A program made the translations under genes and the position numbers. A stretch of 64,000 nt of DNA from a bacterium (GTDB lineage Bacteria > Zhuqueibacterota > Zhuqueibacteria > Residuimicrobiales > Oceaniaggregativiventaceae). Of the stretch, positions 46,049 through 55,392 are shown one piece after another. The stretch is taken from positions 124,001 to 188,000 of the forward strand of contig JAKQNP010000002.1 in NCBI GenBank assembly GCA_029565675.1, given 5' to 3'. The notes below the pieces were generated by a model, which saw nothing but the letters and a program-made list of their open reading frames with translations, ran no database searches and had not been told where the DNA came from. Positions within the stretch are counted from its first letter, which is position 1, and each line of letters starts with the position of its first letter.

Positions 46049-46956
46049 CTGAACAACGCCTCGACAAATTGGCTTGCATCAAAGAGCTCAAGATCGTCGA
46101 TCGTTTCGCCTACGCCGACATAGCGAATGGGTAAACCCAGCTCGCGGGTTATCGCAAGGACAATCCCGCCTTTGGCTGTCCCATCGAGTTTGGTCAGGAT
46201 GATACCGGTGACCTGCGCCGCTTCAGCGAATTGACGCGCCTGCGTTAAGCCGTTTTGCCCGGTGGTGGCATCGATGACCAGATACACTTCATGCGGCGCA
46301 TCGGCTATTTCTCGCTGGATCACTCGATGGATTTTTTTCAATTCCTCCATCAAGTTGGTTTTGGTGTGGAGCCGGCCGGCAGTGTCGATGATCAAAATAT
46401 CATGCTGTCGGTTTTTTGCAGCCCGCACTGCATCAAAAGCAACAGCGGCCGGATCGCTGCCTGTAATGCTGCTCACCAGATCCGCTTCCGCCCGTTTTGC
46501 CCAGACCGCCAGCTGATCGATCGCACCCGCCCTGAAGGTGTCGGCTGCTGCCAGCAACACCTTTTTCTTTTCCCGGGTGAGGCGGTAAGCCAATTTGCCG
46601 ATGATGGTGGTCTTGCCGCTGCCGTTGACGCCGATGATGCTGATCACTTGCGGCGGGACCGGCAACGGACGAGGTGGTTGCACGGTTGAATCGAGCAGTT
46701 CGATCAAGTGTGCCTTGAAAATCTCGACAACGCTATCCGTGGTCGTTAAACCGCTTCTGTCTTTGCTCCGCAGCTGCTCGATCAGCTCTTCGGCTGTTTC
46801 AAATCCGACATCGCTGCTCAGCAGAACTTCTTCGAGTTCTTCAAGTGCAGCTTCATCGATTTTGGGCGATCGGGTGAGAGTTCGCGCGATTCCGCCGACC
46901 AGATCGGAACGGGTCTTGGCCAAGCCTTTTTGCAGTTTGCTCAATACAGACAACAA
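46045..46956 (-). CDS. ftsY: Signal recognition particle receptor FtsY
   Basis: A 303-residue SRP GTPase that brings ribosome-SRP complexes to the inner membrane. The N and G domains are complete: '[15 protein letters not shown]' near 113, '[11 protein letters not shown]' near 143, '[17 protein letters not shown]' near 196, '[10 protein letters not shown]' near 256. The acidic N-terminal A domain is missing, a short form seen in many bacteria. It leads the unit ftsY-rimO-GWxTD-S66-purN-vanX-type gene. Confidence 0.95.
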   Translation of the reverse strand: MLSVLSKLQKGLAKTRSDLVGGIARTLTRSPKIDEAALEELEEVLLSSDVGFETAEELIEQLRSKDRSGLTTTDSVVEIFKAHLIELLDSTVQPPRPLPVPPQVISIIGVNGSGKTTIIGKLAYRLTREKKKVLLAAADTFRAGAIDQLAVWAKRAEADLVSSITGSDPAAVAFDAVRAAKNRQHDILIIDTAGRLHTKTNLMEELKKIHRVIQREIADAPHEVYLVIDATTGQNGLTQARQFAEAAQVTGIILTKLDGTAKGGIVLAITRELGLPIRYVGVGETIDDLELFDASQFVEALFR

Positions 46957-47040
46957 CTTTTATCCTTTCATCGCTTCTCACTGCCGATCTTTCTGTCTTA
47001 CGACCGCCGTGCCTTTTCGTTCCGCTTGCCCTGGCCGGGC

Positions 47041-48210
47041 TCAGGTGAATAACTTGAGGATATCGAAGATCAGAGAGGGTTTTTTGATCAGGGCTTTGCG
47101 GAAGATATTAACCAACGTGCGTTTTTCTGCGGGCAGGCTGAGCACTGCAGCGGCGATCTGATCGAAATCCTTGTCGCGCAGATTAAAGACAAACTCTTTG
47201 ATCTTGTAAAATTTTTCTTGTTTTTCAGCTTCCGGTTGCCACTGCCTTTCATATTCTTGCAGGAAATGACGACCAAGATCGCCTGTTCGTATTGCTTTTA
47301 CAGCGGTTTCGCCGGCAAGCTTGCCGCTCAGCATGCCGCTGATGATTCCGCCACCAGTCAGCGGATTGGTCTGGTGCGCGGCATCGCCGGCGAGCAGCAA
47401 ACCATCGGCGACGAGCGATTCCAGCGGCTTAGAACAGGGTACACCGCCAAATACCGTGCTGAGCCAGACCGCTCGCGGAAAGTGCCGGTGAACAAAATTC
47501 TGCAACAGCTCGACCGGTTTATGCTCTCTGCTGTATTCACCTGAAACACCTAACCCGATATTGGCAATGTCCGGACCTTTGGGAAAAATCCACAGATAAC
47601 CACCCGGGGCAATTTCATGCGAAAAATAAAAGGTGATCAAAGAGGGTTCGATTTCCAGGTTGCCGGCAGTCACCTGGGCGCAACTCTCCATGTCATGAAT
47701 AGGGGTCTGGGTGTGAAGCCCTGCCCATCGGCCGACTCGAGATTCAACTCCATCCGCGCCGATGACGATTTTTGCCTCTACAGTCATCCGGTGTCCCAAA
47801 TGGTTGATCCGAACGCCGGCAACATGCCCGTCTTGAAAAAAAAGACCTTCGACGTAGGTTTTGGTAAAGATGTGGGCGCCGGAATCGCCGGCGAATTTGG
47901 CCAGGTCTGCGTCAAAAATTTTGCGGTTGAGGATGAATCCGATTTCATCGTTGGCCATATCGACGGATTGCCCCGAGGGCGCAATGAAACGAACGCCGCT
48001 TATTCTTTGGCTGATCCATTCCGGGCGTATTTCCAGCAAAGATCCCAATGCCTTGGCTCCGACTCCTTCGGCGCAGCGAACCGGAATGCCGATTTCTCGA
48101 TCTTTTTCAAACAAAGCGACGGTTGAACCGGCATGGGCTGCGGCTCGTGCCGCCATGCTGCCGGCCGGCCCACCGCCTACCACGACGACATCATAGTTCT
48201 TTTCGATCAT
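47041..48210 (-). CDS. Geranylgeranyl reductase family flavoprotein (archaeal type)
   Basis: A 389-residue FAD enzyme. The FAD site 'VVVVGGGPAGSMAARAAAHA' begins at residue 8. 'GIPVRCAEGVG' near 42-52 carries the Cys found in archaeal geranylgeranyl reductases, and 'GGYLWIFPKG' fits the YxWxFP substrate motif of that family. Such enzymes saturate isoprenoid chains of ether lipids, quinones or chlorophyll precursors. The start at ATG 48210 has GAGGAACGCG upstream and overlaps the ferredoxin gene by 20 bp, so ferredoxin is a likely electron donor. Together with the UbiA gene it forms an isoprenoid-modifying cassette. Confidence 0.85.
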   Translation of the reverse strand: MIEKNYDVVVVGGGPAGSMAARAAAHAGSTVALFEKDREIGIPVRCAEGVGAKALGSLLEIRPEWISQRISGVRFIAPSGQSVDMANDEIGFILNRKIFDADLAKFAGDSGAHIFTKTYVEGLFFQDGHVAGVRINHLGHRMTVEAKIVIGADGVESRVGRWAGLHTQTPIHDMESCAQVTAGNLEIEPSLITFYFSHEIAPGGYLWIFPKGPDIANIGLGVSGEYSREHKPVELLQNFVHRHFPRAVWLSTVFGGVPCSKPLESLVADGLLLAGDAAHQTNPLTGGGIISGMLSGKLAGETAVKAIRTGDLGRHFLQEYERQWQPEAEKQEKFYKIKEFVFNLRDKDFDQIAAAVLSLPAEKRTLVNIFRKALIKKPSLIFDILKLFT

Positions 48211-48385
48211 CGCGTTCCTCGAGAGCGGCGGTTGGACAAATGATAACACAGTTCATGCATGCGGTGCAAAGATCTTCCAAGATCACCAGGGTTGTTTCCG
48301 CCAGTTCAATGGCGTTCTCCGGGCAGACACCGACACACGTACCGCAAAAATCGCACTGCGATTGTCGATAATAAGGAATGGTCAC
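48191..48385 (-). CDS. 2[4Fe-4S] ferredoxin
   Basis: A 64-residue ferredoxin with two complete cluster motifs: 'CDFCGTCVGVCP' and 'CTACMNCVIICP' (CxxCxxCxxxCP twice). I chose GTG 48385, which has GAGG five bases upstream and starts just 7 bp after the ubiA-type gene stop. The frame reaches a TTG at 48424, but that lies within the previous gene and has no ribosome site. Its position between the UbiA and geranylgeranyl reductase genes, with overlap to the latter, fits a dedicated electron donor. Confidence 0.9.
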   Translation of the reverse strand: MTIPYYRQSQCDFCGTCVGVCPENAIELAETTLVILEDLCTACMNCVIICPTAALEERDDRKEL

Positions 48386-48392
48386 CAGGGCC

Positions 48393-49355
48393 TCAAGTTT
48401 GCAAACTTGGATAGCAGATCCCAAACCGATTCTTGTAGTACCACTTGGCCAGAAAATAAACGCTGCACAAAATCAACAGATAAACCGGAAATCGACAACA
48501 GACAAGCAGAGACAGAATCAAAGCAGCAAATTTATTGGCTCTTAATACAACCGCATCGGATTGTTTTTTCCATGCGTACAGGATAAACGGAAACGCAAGG
48601 GCCGTCGCGAGCAAAGCCACGTTATCGCGCGTTACCAGACTGGCGATAACAGCGGCCAGAGCGGACAGGACTGCGGCCAGAAGAGTCAGTTGAACGCCAT
48701 ATTTGACCGCAAAGGTGATTTTGCCTGCCTGGCGATCGCCAGGTTGATCCGGCAGGGTGGTCAAAAAATAGACCGCGAGAAATCCCAGAACATAGGGTGT
48801 GGCGTAGACGAAAAATGCGCACGAGAGGGGTGCATCAATGAGCCAACCGACGGAAAAGACGATATAGCCGGCCAAGAGATTGACTGCCGTTCCACCTATC
48901 GGTCTTTTCATCATTTGAAGCGGTGGATAGCTGTAAGCCCATCCTGTGATCAGAAAGGAGAGAAACATGACAGCGATCAAGTCCCATCTCTCCCATAGCA
49001 ACAGCAGCAACGGCGAGGCAGCGAGAATCCAAGTCAATGCCCAGGCCTGCCGGACAGAGAGTTCACCGTTCGCAATGAGATAGAGTTTTTTGTTGATGCG
49101 ATCGGTCTCGATGTCCTGAATTTGATTCAAGACGAAAACGCCGCCCATCATTGCCGTATAGATAGAGAGGACGATGGTCAGGCTGAGATCGCTGCCGGCC
49201 ACATGCAACAGCGGTTCCTGATGCGGTGATGGCATGAATCGCATCTGCGCCCATCTCCCGGCCAGAGAAAAGGTCCAGATCGGGAAAAAGAGGGTTGGGC
49301 GGAGTACGAAGAAAAAGTCGAGTTTGCGAATCCAGGAACTAGGCGTTTGGGTCAT
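48393..49355 (-). CDS. UbiA family prenyltransferase
   Basis: A 320-residue membrane enzyme with about eight helices. The two Asp-rich, metal-binding motifs are complete: 'NQIQDIETD' (N77, D81, D85) and 'DQPGDRQAGK' near 207. UbiA enzymes attach a polyprenyl diphosphate to an aromatic ring, to geranylgeranylglyceryl phosphate or to other acceptors in the inner membrane. The acceptor cannot be told from motifs. The partner genes (ferredoxin and archaeal-type geranylgeranyl reductase) fit either ether lipid or quinone synthesis. Start ATG 49355 is preferred over TTG 49382, which overlaps purF; both have weak ribosome sites. Confidence 0.86.
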   Translation of the reverse strand: MTQTPSSWIRKLDFFFVLRPTLFFPIWTFSLAGRWAQMRFMPSPHQEPLLHVAGSDLSLTIVLSIYTAMMGGVFVLNQIQDIETDRINKKLYLIANGELSVRQAWALTWILAASPLLLLLWERWDLIAVMFLSFLITGWAYSYPPLQMMKRPIGGTAVNLLAGYIVFSVGWLIDAPLSCAFFVYATPYVLGFLAVYFLTTLPDQPGDRQAGKITFAVKYGVQLTLLAAVLSALAAVIASLVTRDNVALLATALAFPFILYAWKKQSDAVVLRANKFAALILSLLVCCRFPVYLLILCSVYFLAKWYYKNRFGICYPSLQT

Positions 49356-49378
49356 GGTGGTGTTATTCTCGGGCAATC

Positions 49379-50833
49379 TCAACTGCCCGGTTCATTTTCG
49401 TGCTGAAATTTGCCGATGTGGTCTTCGATCTCGATTGGATAGAGACCGGTGAAACAGGCTGAACAGAACTCGCATTTCGAATCCGCCGCTGCTTGCAGCA
49501 GTCCTTCATGCGATAGGTAGGCCAGACTGTCGCATTTCAAATAGCAGCGGATTTCATCAACTGACATCTGCGCAGCGATCAATTCCTCTTTGTTGGGAAA
49601 ATCCATGCCGTAAAAACAGGGCGAAATGATCGGCGGTGAACTTACCCGCACATGGACTTCGGTGGCGCCGGCCTGACGAATGAGCTGTACCAATTGCCGC
49701 AGGGTTGTTCCGCGAACGATCGAATCTTCAACAACCACTACCCGGCGATTTTGCAGGATGCCGTTCACTGTATTGAACTTGACTCGCACACCAAAGTCGC
49801 GCATGGTCTGGTGAGGTTGAATAAATGTCCGTCCAATATAATGATTGCGGATCAAACCGAGCTCGAATTTGATGCCCGAACGTCTGGAAAAGCCGACTGC
49901 AGCGGTATTGCTCGAATCCGGAACCGAAATAACAATGTCGGCATCGACAGGGCTTTCCAACGCCAGAATCTTGCCGAGTTTGCGCCTGACTTTGTCGACG
50001 TTGTCATTGAAAATTCGACTGTCAGGTCTGGCAAAATAGATGTACTCAAAGATACACGAATACGAGTGCTGCTCCTGCGCAAAGAAGTGCGAAACAAGCC
50101 CTTCCGGTCCGATTTCGATTAATTCCCCTGGCAAAACATCGCGAATGTATTCGGCGCGGAGCAGATCAAGAGCGCAACTCTCTGATACAACGAAATAGGT
50201 CGTATCTTTTCGGCCCAGACAGAGCGGACGGACGCCGTGGGGATCGCGAGCGGCATAGAGGCGATCTCTGGTCAGCATAGCCAACGAATAAGCACCCCGC
50301 AACTGCTGCAGTGCCTCGATGATTTTTTCGGTCTGCGTTTTTTTGTGCGATCTGGCCACCAGGTGTGGCACAATTTCGGTATCGGTCGTTGTTTGAAACA
50401 ACGATCCTTGATCTTCCAACTGGTTGCGCAATATCCCTGAATTTGTAAAATTGCCGTTATGGCTCACGGCAAACGGGCCGAGCTTGGAGCGGAAAAGCAA
50501 CGGTTGGGCGTTCAGCACGAGCGTTGAACCGGTCGTGGAATAACGGTTGTGGCCGATGGCCATATGTCCATTCAGTTGCGCAAGGATTTCGGTCTTGGCA
50601 AAGACATCTGCGACCAGACCCTGGCCGACCTGGCGATAGACTCGCTGGCCGTCACTGGAAACGATACCGGCACTTTCCTGCCCGCGGTGTTGCAGCGCAT
50701 AAAGAGACAAATAGACGAGATGCGATGCATCTGTTGCACCATAGACGGCTGCCACACCACAATTGGATTGCGGCTTGTCGAACAGGGCGCAGGGAGAGTT
50801 CTTTCTGTGCTCAAGAATGCCTTTTTTTTCCAT
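49379..50833 (-). CDS. purF: Amidophosphoribosyltransferase
   Basis: A 484-residue enzyme for the first step of purine synthesis. The catalytic Cys25 follows a 24-residue propeptide ('CGVAAVYG'), so it is the processed type. 'VVVEDSIVRGTTLRQLV' is the PRPP loop, and the Cys-rich end 'CEFCSACFTG' matches the [4Fe-4S] B. subtilis-type enzyme. Start ATG overlaps the stop of the upstream YfiM-like gene by one base, with GGGAAAAG upstream. Confidence 0.95.
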   Translation of the reverse strand: MEKKGILEHRKNSPCALFDKPQSNCGVAAVYGATDASHLVYLSLYALQHRGQESAGIVSSDGQRVYRQVGQGLVADVFAKTEILAQLNGHMAIGHNRYSTTGSTLVLNAQPLLFRSKLGPFAVSHNGNFTNSGILRNQLEDQGSLFQTTTDTEIVPHLVARSHKKTQTEKIIEALQQLRGAYSLAMLTRDRLYAARDPHGVRPLCLGRKDTTYFVVSESCALDLLRAEYIRDVLPGELIEIGPEGLVSHFFAQEQHSYSCIFEYIYFARPDSRIFNDNVDKVRRKLGKILALESPVDADIVISVPDSSNTAAVGFSRRSGIKFELGLIRNHYIGRTFIQPHQTMRDFGVRVKFNTVNGILQNRRVVVVEDSIVRGTTLRQLVQLIRQAGATEVHVRVSSPPIISPCFYGMDFPNKEELIAAQMSVDEIRCYLKCDSLAYLSHEGLLQAAADSKCEFCSACFTGLYPIEIEDHIGKFQHENEPGS

Positions 50834-51210
50834 TAATCTTTTCCCACTGAGATAAGCGCATAGGCCAGACCTATTCCAGCCATGTCGGCAACAAGATCCT
50901 TCCAGCTCGGGGTGCCTGTTTTCGATGTGCCGTCGTAGAGCTCTTTAGCGATTCCCAGGCTGAGAGAAAAAACAACTGCACTGTTGCAGGCGGCTGGATG
51001 AGAGCGATCCAGTTCCTGTTTAGCGGCATAGTAACCGAGACCCACCAAAAAAGAGCTGGCGATCAGGTGATCCGCTTTGTCCTTGGCAAACCAGGCATCG
51101 AATTTCTTCGTTTTGGCCAAAGGCAGGCGCAGAGAGTCGACTGCGGTCTGAGAAAACCCACTTGAGCTAAACACCAAAACCGCGATGAATGTGCGCAGAA
51201 AATGTTGCAT
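50833..51210 (-). CDS. YfiM/DUF2279-like exported protein
   Basis: A 125-residue protein with a signal peptide (cleavage near 'SSGFSQ', residue 21). 'KADHLIASSFLVGLGYYAA' with the Asp-His pair near 45, 'LGIAKELYDGTSKTGTPSWKDLVADMAG' shape near 85-112 and the Gly-rich helices resemble the YfiM lipoprotein family; the function is unknown. It lies between the HD and purF genes with a 3 bp gap and a 1 bp overlap. Confidence 0.7.
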   Translation of the reverse strand: MQHFLRTFIAVLVFSSSGFSQTAVDSLRLPLAKTKKFDAWFAKDKADHLIASSFLVGLGYYAAKQELDRSHPAACNSAVVFSLSLGIAKELYDGTSKTGTPSWKDLVADMAGIGLAYALISVGKD

Positions 51211-51213
51211 GGA

Positions 51214-51759
51214 TCAGAGTCCGAGCTCCTGATGAATGGATTGCATCGCTCGCAGGGCAATAGAGATAAAATCCGGCAATTCCAACCCCAATTCGCTGCA
51301 GCTTTCGATCTGTTCGCGGTTGGCACCGCGAGCAAATCCCTTGACCTTATAGCGTCTCAGGACGAATTCGACGTCCACGGCAGCCAGTTTTTTCCCCGGA
51401 TGCATCAACGCCGCTGCTACGATCAGACCGGTTACTGGATCCACGGCGTAAAGCGCCTGGTCGAGACGGGATTGGCGCGGGGCTAAATGGTTGTGGCATT
51501 TGATGGCATGAATGACTTCCGCTCTGACCCCATACGGCTGCAATAGTTTTTCTGTCACCAGGGTGTGCTGTGCCGGTGTTTGCATGGTCTCTTCGTAATC
51601 CAGGTCATGCAACAATCCAGTCAACGCCCACTCTTCTTCGTTTTCTTTTAAGTGGCGCGCCAGAAATCGCATGACCACTTCAACGGCGAGCACATGTTTG
51701 AACAAATTCTTGTTGCCAATTTTGCTTTTGGCCAGCGCCAGTGCTTGATCGCGATCCAT
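51214..51759 (-). CDS. HD domain phosphohydrolase, HDIG-like
   Basis: A 181-residue cytoplasmic protein. 'HVLAVEVVMRFLARHL' near 20, then 'GLLHDLDYE' with the HD pair near 50, 'HTLVTEKLL' near 65 and 'AIKCHNH' near 85 make up the metal-binding residues of the HD fold. Such enzymes cleave phosphate from nucleotides or similar; substrate unknown. Two ATGs are adjacent (51762 and 51759), with AAGGACA just upstream; I take the inner one for better spacing. Confidence 0.82.
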   Translation of the reverse strand: MDRDQALALAKSKIGNKNLFKHVLAVEVVMRFLARHLKENEEEWALTGLLHDLDYEETMQTPAQHTLVTEKLLQPYGVRAEVIHAIKCHNHLAPRQSRLDQALYAVDPVTGLIVAAALMHPGKKLAAVDVEFVLRRYKVKGFARGANREQIESCSELGLELPDFISIALRAMQSIHQELGL

Positions 51760-51767
51760 CATTGTCC

Positions 51768-53141
51768 TTAAAAATAGTTGCGAGTCAGCAAAATATAGAG
51801 AAAAATTACAAAAATTGCAATTGGGCAGAGATAGCGAATCAATATTTTCCACCATCTTTTGAAGTAAAAGGTTTGCCCTTCGATTGTAATCTCTTTTTCA
51901 ACCTTGTTTGCTCCCCAACGGAATCCAACGAACAACGAGATTAGGAATGCGCCCAAAATCAGCGAAAAGTTGCCGGCCAGGATGTTGGCCAGATCGAGGA
52001 AGCCCGTGTGGAGCAGCGGAAGCCGGGTGAAAAAGGGTGAAGCTGATTGTGACAGAGCAGAGGGAATGCCGAGCAAAAAGGCTGCCAGCGCAATCGTCCA
52101 GACGGCGCGCGGACGCTGCCATTTTTTTTCATCGACAAGGAAAGCGACCACAACCTCCAGAAGCGAGATCGTCGAAGTCAACGCCGCAACCGAAAGCAGC
52201 AAGAAAAATCCGGCACCGAAGATTGAACCGCCAGGCATTTGTTTGAAAAGCAGCGGTAAGGTTTGGAAGACCAATCCAGGACCACCTGAAGGAGGAATGT
52301 GTTGTGAAAACAGGGCCGGAAAGATCATCAATCCTGCAACGATTGCGATTATCGTGTCGAACAGGCAGACCCAGCCAGCTGATGTGACCAGATTGACGCG
52401 TTTGGATACATAGCTGCCATAGGTGATCATCGCCCCCATTCCCAGGCTGAGAGAAAAAAGCGCCTGTCCCAGAGCGTTGCCGATGGTGTTGGTTGTCACT
52501 TTGCTGAAATCGGGTTTGAGATAATAATGCAGGCCGGCACCGGCGTTTTCCAGGGTGACAGACCGCAATGTCAACAGTATCATCAACAGCAGGAGGATCG
52601 GCATGAGGATCTTGGACCATTTTTCTATGCCGCCGGCAACGCCGCCCATGACGACTCCTGCAGTCATGGCAATAAAAACAAACAACAGACCAATGGCCAT
52701 TGCTGGGTTGGCGACAAAAGAACTGAAAATTCGGCTGGAGGTTTCGTAGTTCATGTCTGCGGGAAAACCACCGCTGATTGTTTTTAAAAAGTAGCCCACA
52801 GTCCAGCCGGCAATTACGCTATAATAGGAAAGGATGCCCAATCCGGTGAAAATGCCGAGCATGCCGACCCAAGGCCAGAGGGAATGAGGGGCCAGGGCAG
52901 CGAAAGCACCGGCGGGATTGCGTTTGGTGTGGCGACCCAGGCTCATTTCCGCAATCATCACCGGCAGGCCGATCAAAATCACGAATACGATGTAGATGAG
53001 CACAAAAGCTGCACCGCCGTTATTGCCCGTTACATATGGAAAACGCCAAATGTTGCCCAAACCGATTGCAGATCCGGCGGCGGCGAGAATGAAACCAAAC
53101 CGTGACCCCCAGGCGCCTCTTTCGCTGTTGCCCATTTTCAA
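51768..53141 (-). CDS. Sodium-dependent transporter, SNF/NSS (SLC6) family
   Basis: A 457-residue membrane protein with about eleven or twelve helices, LeuT fold. 'GSAIGLGNIWRFPYVTGNNG' near 23-42 forms the ion and substrate site, and 'FLILIG'-like and 'FFLLLSVAALTSTISLLEV' near 302 follow. It imports amino acids or related solutes with Na+, which fits a cell with Nqr-generated sodium gradient. The start could be TTG 53141 (GAGG 5 bases upstream) or ATG 53135. Substrate is not predictable. Confidence 0.9.
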   Translation of the reverse strand: MKMGNSERGAWGSRFGFILAAAGSAIGLGNIWRFPYVTGNNGGAAFVLIYIVFVILIGLPVMIAEMSLGRHTKRNPAGAFAALAPHSLWPWVGMLGIFTGLGILSYYSVIAGWTVGYFLKTISGGFPADMNYETSSRIFSSFVANPAMAIGLLFVFIAMTAGVVMGGVAGGIEKWSKILMPILLLLMILLTLRSVTLENAGAGLHYYLKPDFSKVTTNTIGNALGQALFSLSLGMGAMITYGSYVSKRVNLVTSAGWVCLFDTIIAIVAGLMIFPALFSQHIPPSGGPGLVFQTLPLLFKQMPGGSIFGAGFFLLLSVAALTSTISLLEVVVAFLVDEKKWQRPRAVWTIALAAFLLGIPSALSQSASPFFTRLPLLHTGFLDLANILAGNFSLILGAFLISLFVGFRWGANKVEKEITIEGQTFYFKRWWKILIRYLCPIAIFVIFLYILLTRNYF

Positions 53142-53179
53142 TTCGACCTCAAGTTTTGGAGCGGGGACTTTGCGATGGT

Positions 53180-53647
53180 TTAAAAATGAAAATTCAAATT
53201 CGCGGCCATCGATCGATCGGATGGCCTTGTTTGCAGATCAAAAGAAATTGACTCGTCTTCATCAAAATTGAATAGATGCGCATCCACATACGCATCCGCC
53301 ATGCTGTAGAGGATGATGCCGGCCAGCCACCAATAGGAAAGGTTGCGGCGATCGCGATAGATTTCGCGGTTATAAGGATTTTCTTCTTCTTTCAGGTATT
53401 GATTTTGGATGACGGCATTGGCAACACATCCCAATTCAGCTGAAGCAATGATCAATCCTTTCAGGTATTTGCCGTTATAGAACTGGCCGCCACCGGGGAT
53501 GAAAAAAGAATAGGCCATCGCCCGTGCGGGCGATGGCGCGGCAGCTCGGCTAGAGTCGGCTTGCGCCTGCGCGGATACCGGTGACTGGAGCAGGAGGATC
53601 ACAAGGCTTGCCCACAGCAGGCTGCGTTGAAGATGTGCGGTGTCCAT
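53180..53647 (-). CDS. DUF5683 domain exported/membrane protein
   Basis: A 155-residue protein with a signal peptide ending near 'PVSAQAQ'. 'AMAYSFFIPGGGQFYNGKYL' near 43-62 is the signature of DUF5683, followed by a hydrophobic segment and 'YWWLAGIILYSMADAYVDAH' near 110. Function unknown; common in FCB bacteria. It starts right behind the RidA stop (TAG then ATG). Confidence 0.82.
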   Translation of the reverse strand: MDTAHLQRSLLWASLVILLLQSPVSAQAQADSSRAAAPSPARAMAYSFFIPGGGQFYNGKYLKGLIIASAELGCVANAVIQNQYLKEEENPYNREIYRDRRNLSYWWLAGIILYSMADAYVDAHLFNFDEDESISFDLQTRPSDRSMAANLNFHF

Positions 53648-54034
53648 CTAGTTGACCTGCGCGATCGCTTCGATTTCCACCCGGGCATCTTTAGGCAGTC
53701 GTGCGACCTGCACAGCTGACCGGGCGGGAGAATTGTCGGCAAAGAATCTCGCATAAACGGCATTCATTGCGGCAAAATCTTCCATGTCGCGCAAAAAAAC
53801 AGTGGTTTTGACCACCTGGCTGAGGTCAGAACCTGCTGCGCGCAGAACAGCCTGGAGGTTTTTTAGTGCTTGTTCGGCCTGTCCTTCAATCGTCTCCGAG
53901 ACAAAAGCGTTGCTGTTCGGATCGATTCCAAGCTGGCCGGCGGTGAAAACCCATGTGTTGGCCGTTGCGAGTATGGCCTGTTGGTAGGGTCCGATCGCCT
54001 TTGGCGCCAAGTCGGTTTGAATCCCTTTTTTCAT
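53648..54034 (-). CDS. RidA family enamine/imine deaminase
   Basis: A 128-residue enzyme that hydrolyses reactive enamines or imines made by PLP enzymes. The N-terminal 'IGPYQQAILA' near 12, 'GQLGIDP' near 33, 'RSAVQVARLPKDARVEIEAI' near 105 with the conserved Arg and Glu are intact. Trimeric cytoplasmic protein. It overlaps the HD-GYP gene by 4 bp (ATGA). Confidence 0.93.
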   Translation of the reverse strand: MKKGIQTDLAPKAIGPYQQAILATANTWVFTAGQLGIDPNSNAFVSETIEGQAEQALKNLQAVLRAAGSDLSQVVKTTVFLRDMEDFAAMNAVYARFFADNSPARSAVQVARLPKDARVEIEAIAQVN

Positions 54035-55392
54035 TCCTCTTTCCCCGTAAATTTTATTGGTGAAGCTGTTTTTGAGTTTTTTTTGCCCTGCAAATAGTCG
54101 CGCGAGTAATAGTGGTTGAACTGTTTCATCATGGCGAGCTGATGACCGTCCGGAGATGGACTTTCCAGCGCTGACAGCAAAGCCGAAATATCGCTTTTGC
54201 CGAGCTCCTCGAGGTCGTTCAAATCCAAATCTTTCTGGTGATCATCTTCCAGAATCTCCACCAGCCGACTCAAAGGAATTTTTTTGAATGCGGCGATAAA
54301 AAAATCATCGAAATGGGTATTCGCTCCCTGGCTCAATATGCCGAGCACTTGGGTGAGATTCATGCGATCTCGATAATGGCGTTTGGATGTCAGGGCGTCA
54401 AAAACATCGACCACAGCCAGGATCTTGCCCAGTTTGGGGATTTCTCTTTCGATAAGCCCCTGCGGGTAACCGCTGCCGTCGAGCTTTTCGTGATGCGACG
54501 CGGCGATCATCGGCACATCCTTGAGAGCACGGGAAAAGTTGATTTTTTCCAATATTGTGCGGGTATAGTAGGGATGGTGCTGGATGTGTTTGAATTCCTC
54601 GTCGGTCAGTTTGCCTTCTTTGGTCAATATTGCTTCGCGGACCGCGATTTTGCCATAGTCGTGCAACAGAGCGGCGGTGCGCAACACTTCGCGTTCCGAA
54701 TCACCGAGATTCAAAACCCGCGCGATCTCGTCGGCATAGAGAGCGATACGCCGCGAGTGGCCAGCTGTCAGGGGATCGCGTGCATCGATGGTTGTCGCCA
54801 GGGTTTCGATAAAACTATCGAAGGTCTTTTTTTGCTCAGCATACAGTTGGGCGTTTTCGATTTGGGTGGCAGCGATACTGGAAATCGCATCGAGCAACTC
54901 GATATCATCCTGACAAAATGGGCCACCGATTTTGTTCAGAGATTGAAAGACGCCGATGATTTCACTGAGCTTGTTGCGCATCGGCACCGCAAGTATGGTG
55001 CGGGTAACATAACCGGTTTTTTTGTCGATATTCGGATTGAAGCGTTCATCCGCATAGGCATCTGGAATATTGAGAACCTCGCCTGAGGTGGCGACGAAAC
55101 CAGCGATTCCCAGGTGACTTGGGAACCGGATTTCTTTTTCTCCATGCGCCACCCGCGACCACAGTTCGCCCGTCTCGCGATTGAGGACAAAAACGGTACA
55201 GCGATCGCACTGCAGCACTGTCTTGACCTCGTCCATGATGAGCATGAGCAATTTGCTCAAGTCGAGTTCGCGAGAGATGTTATGGGTAATATTGAGAAGA
55301 ATTTGCAGCTTTTCATGCTCGCGTCGGTATTGCTCGAGTTTGAGCTGATAGTCTTTGATATCGGCGGTATTTGGGGCGGTTATTTTAGCCAT
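54031..55392 (-). CDS. GAF-HD-GYP cyclic-di-GMP phosphodiesterase-like response protein
   Basis: A 453-residue cytoplasmic protein. Residues about 35-190 form a GAF domain ('SRVAHGEKEIRFPSHLGIAG'). Residues about 205-390 form an HD-GYP domain with 'GHSRRIALYA', 'LLHDYGKIAVREAIL', 'HHPYYTRTIL', 'ASHHEKLDGSGYPQGL' and 'VVDVFDALTSKRHYRD'. The metal and GYP residues are complete, so hydrolysis of cyclic di-GMP is likely. The frame is open to 55812 in a low-complexity way, but AGAGG seven bases before ATG 55392 and the neighbouring gene rule out the longer form. It overlaps the O-antigen ligase gene by 8 bp. Confidence 0.88.
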   Translation of the reverse strand: MAKITAPNTADIKDYQLKLEQYRREHEKLQILLNITHNISRELDLSKLLMLIMDEVKTVLQCDRCTVFVLNRETGELWSRVAHGEKEIRFPSHLGIAGFVATSGEVLNIPDAYADERFNPNIDKKTGYVTRTILAVPMRNKLSEIIGVFQSLNKIGGPFCQDDIELLDAISSIAATQIENAQLYAEQKKTFDSFIETLATTIDARDPLTAGHSRRIALYADEIARVLNLGDSEREVLRTAALLHDYGKIAVREAILTKEGKLTDEEFKHIQHHPYYTRTILEKINFSRALKDVPMIAASHHEKLDGSGYPQGLIEREIPKLGKILAVVDVFDALTSKRHYRDRMNLTQVLGILSQGANTHFDDFFIAAFKKIPLSRLVEILEDDHQKDLDLNDLEELGKSDISALLSALESPSPDGHQLAMMKQFNHYYSRDYLQGKKNSKTASPIKFTGKEE

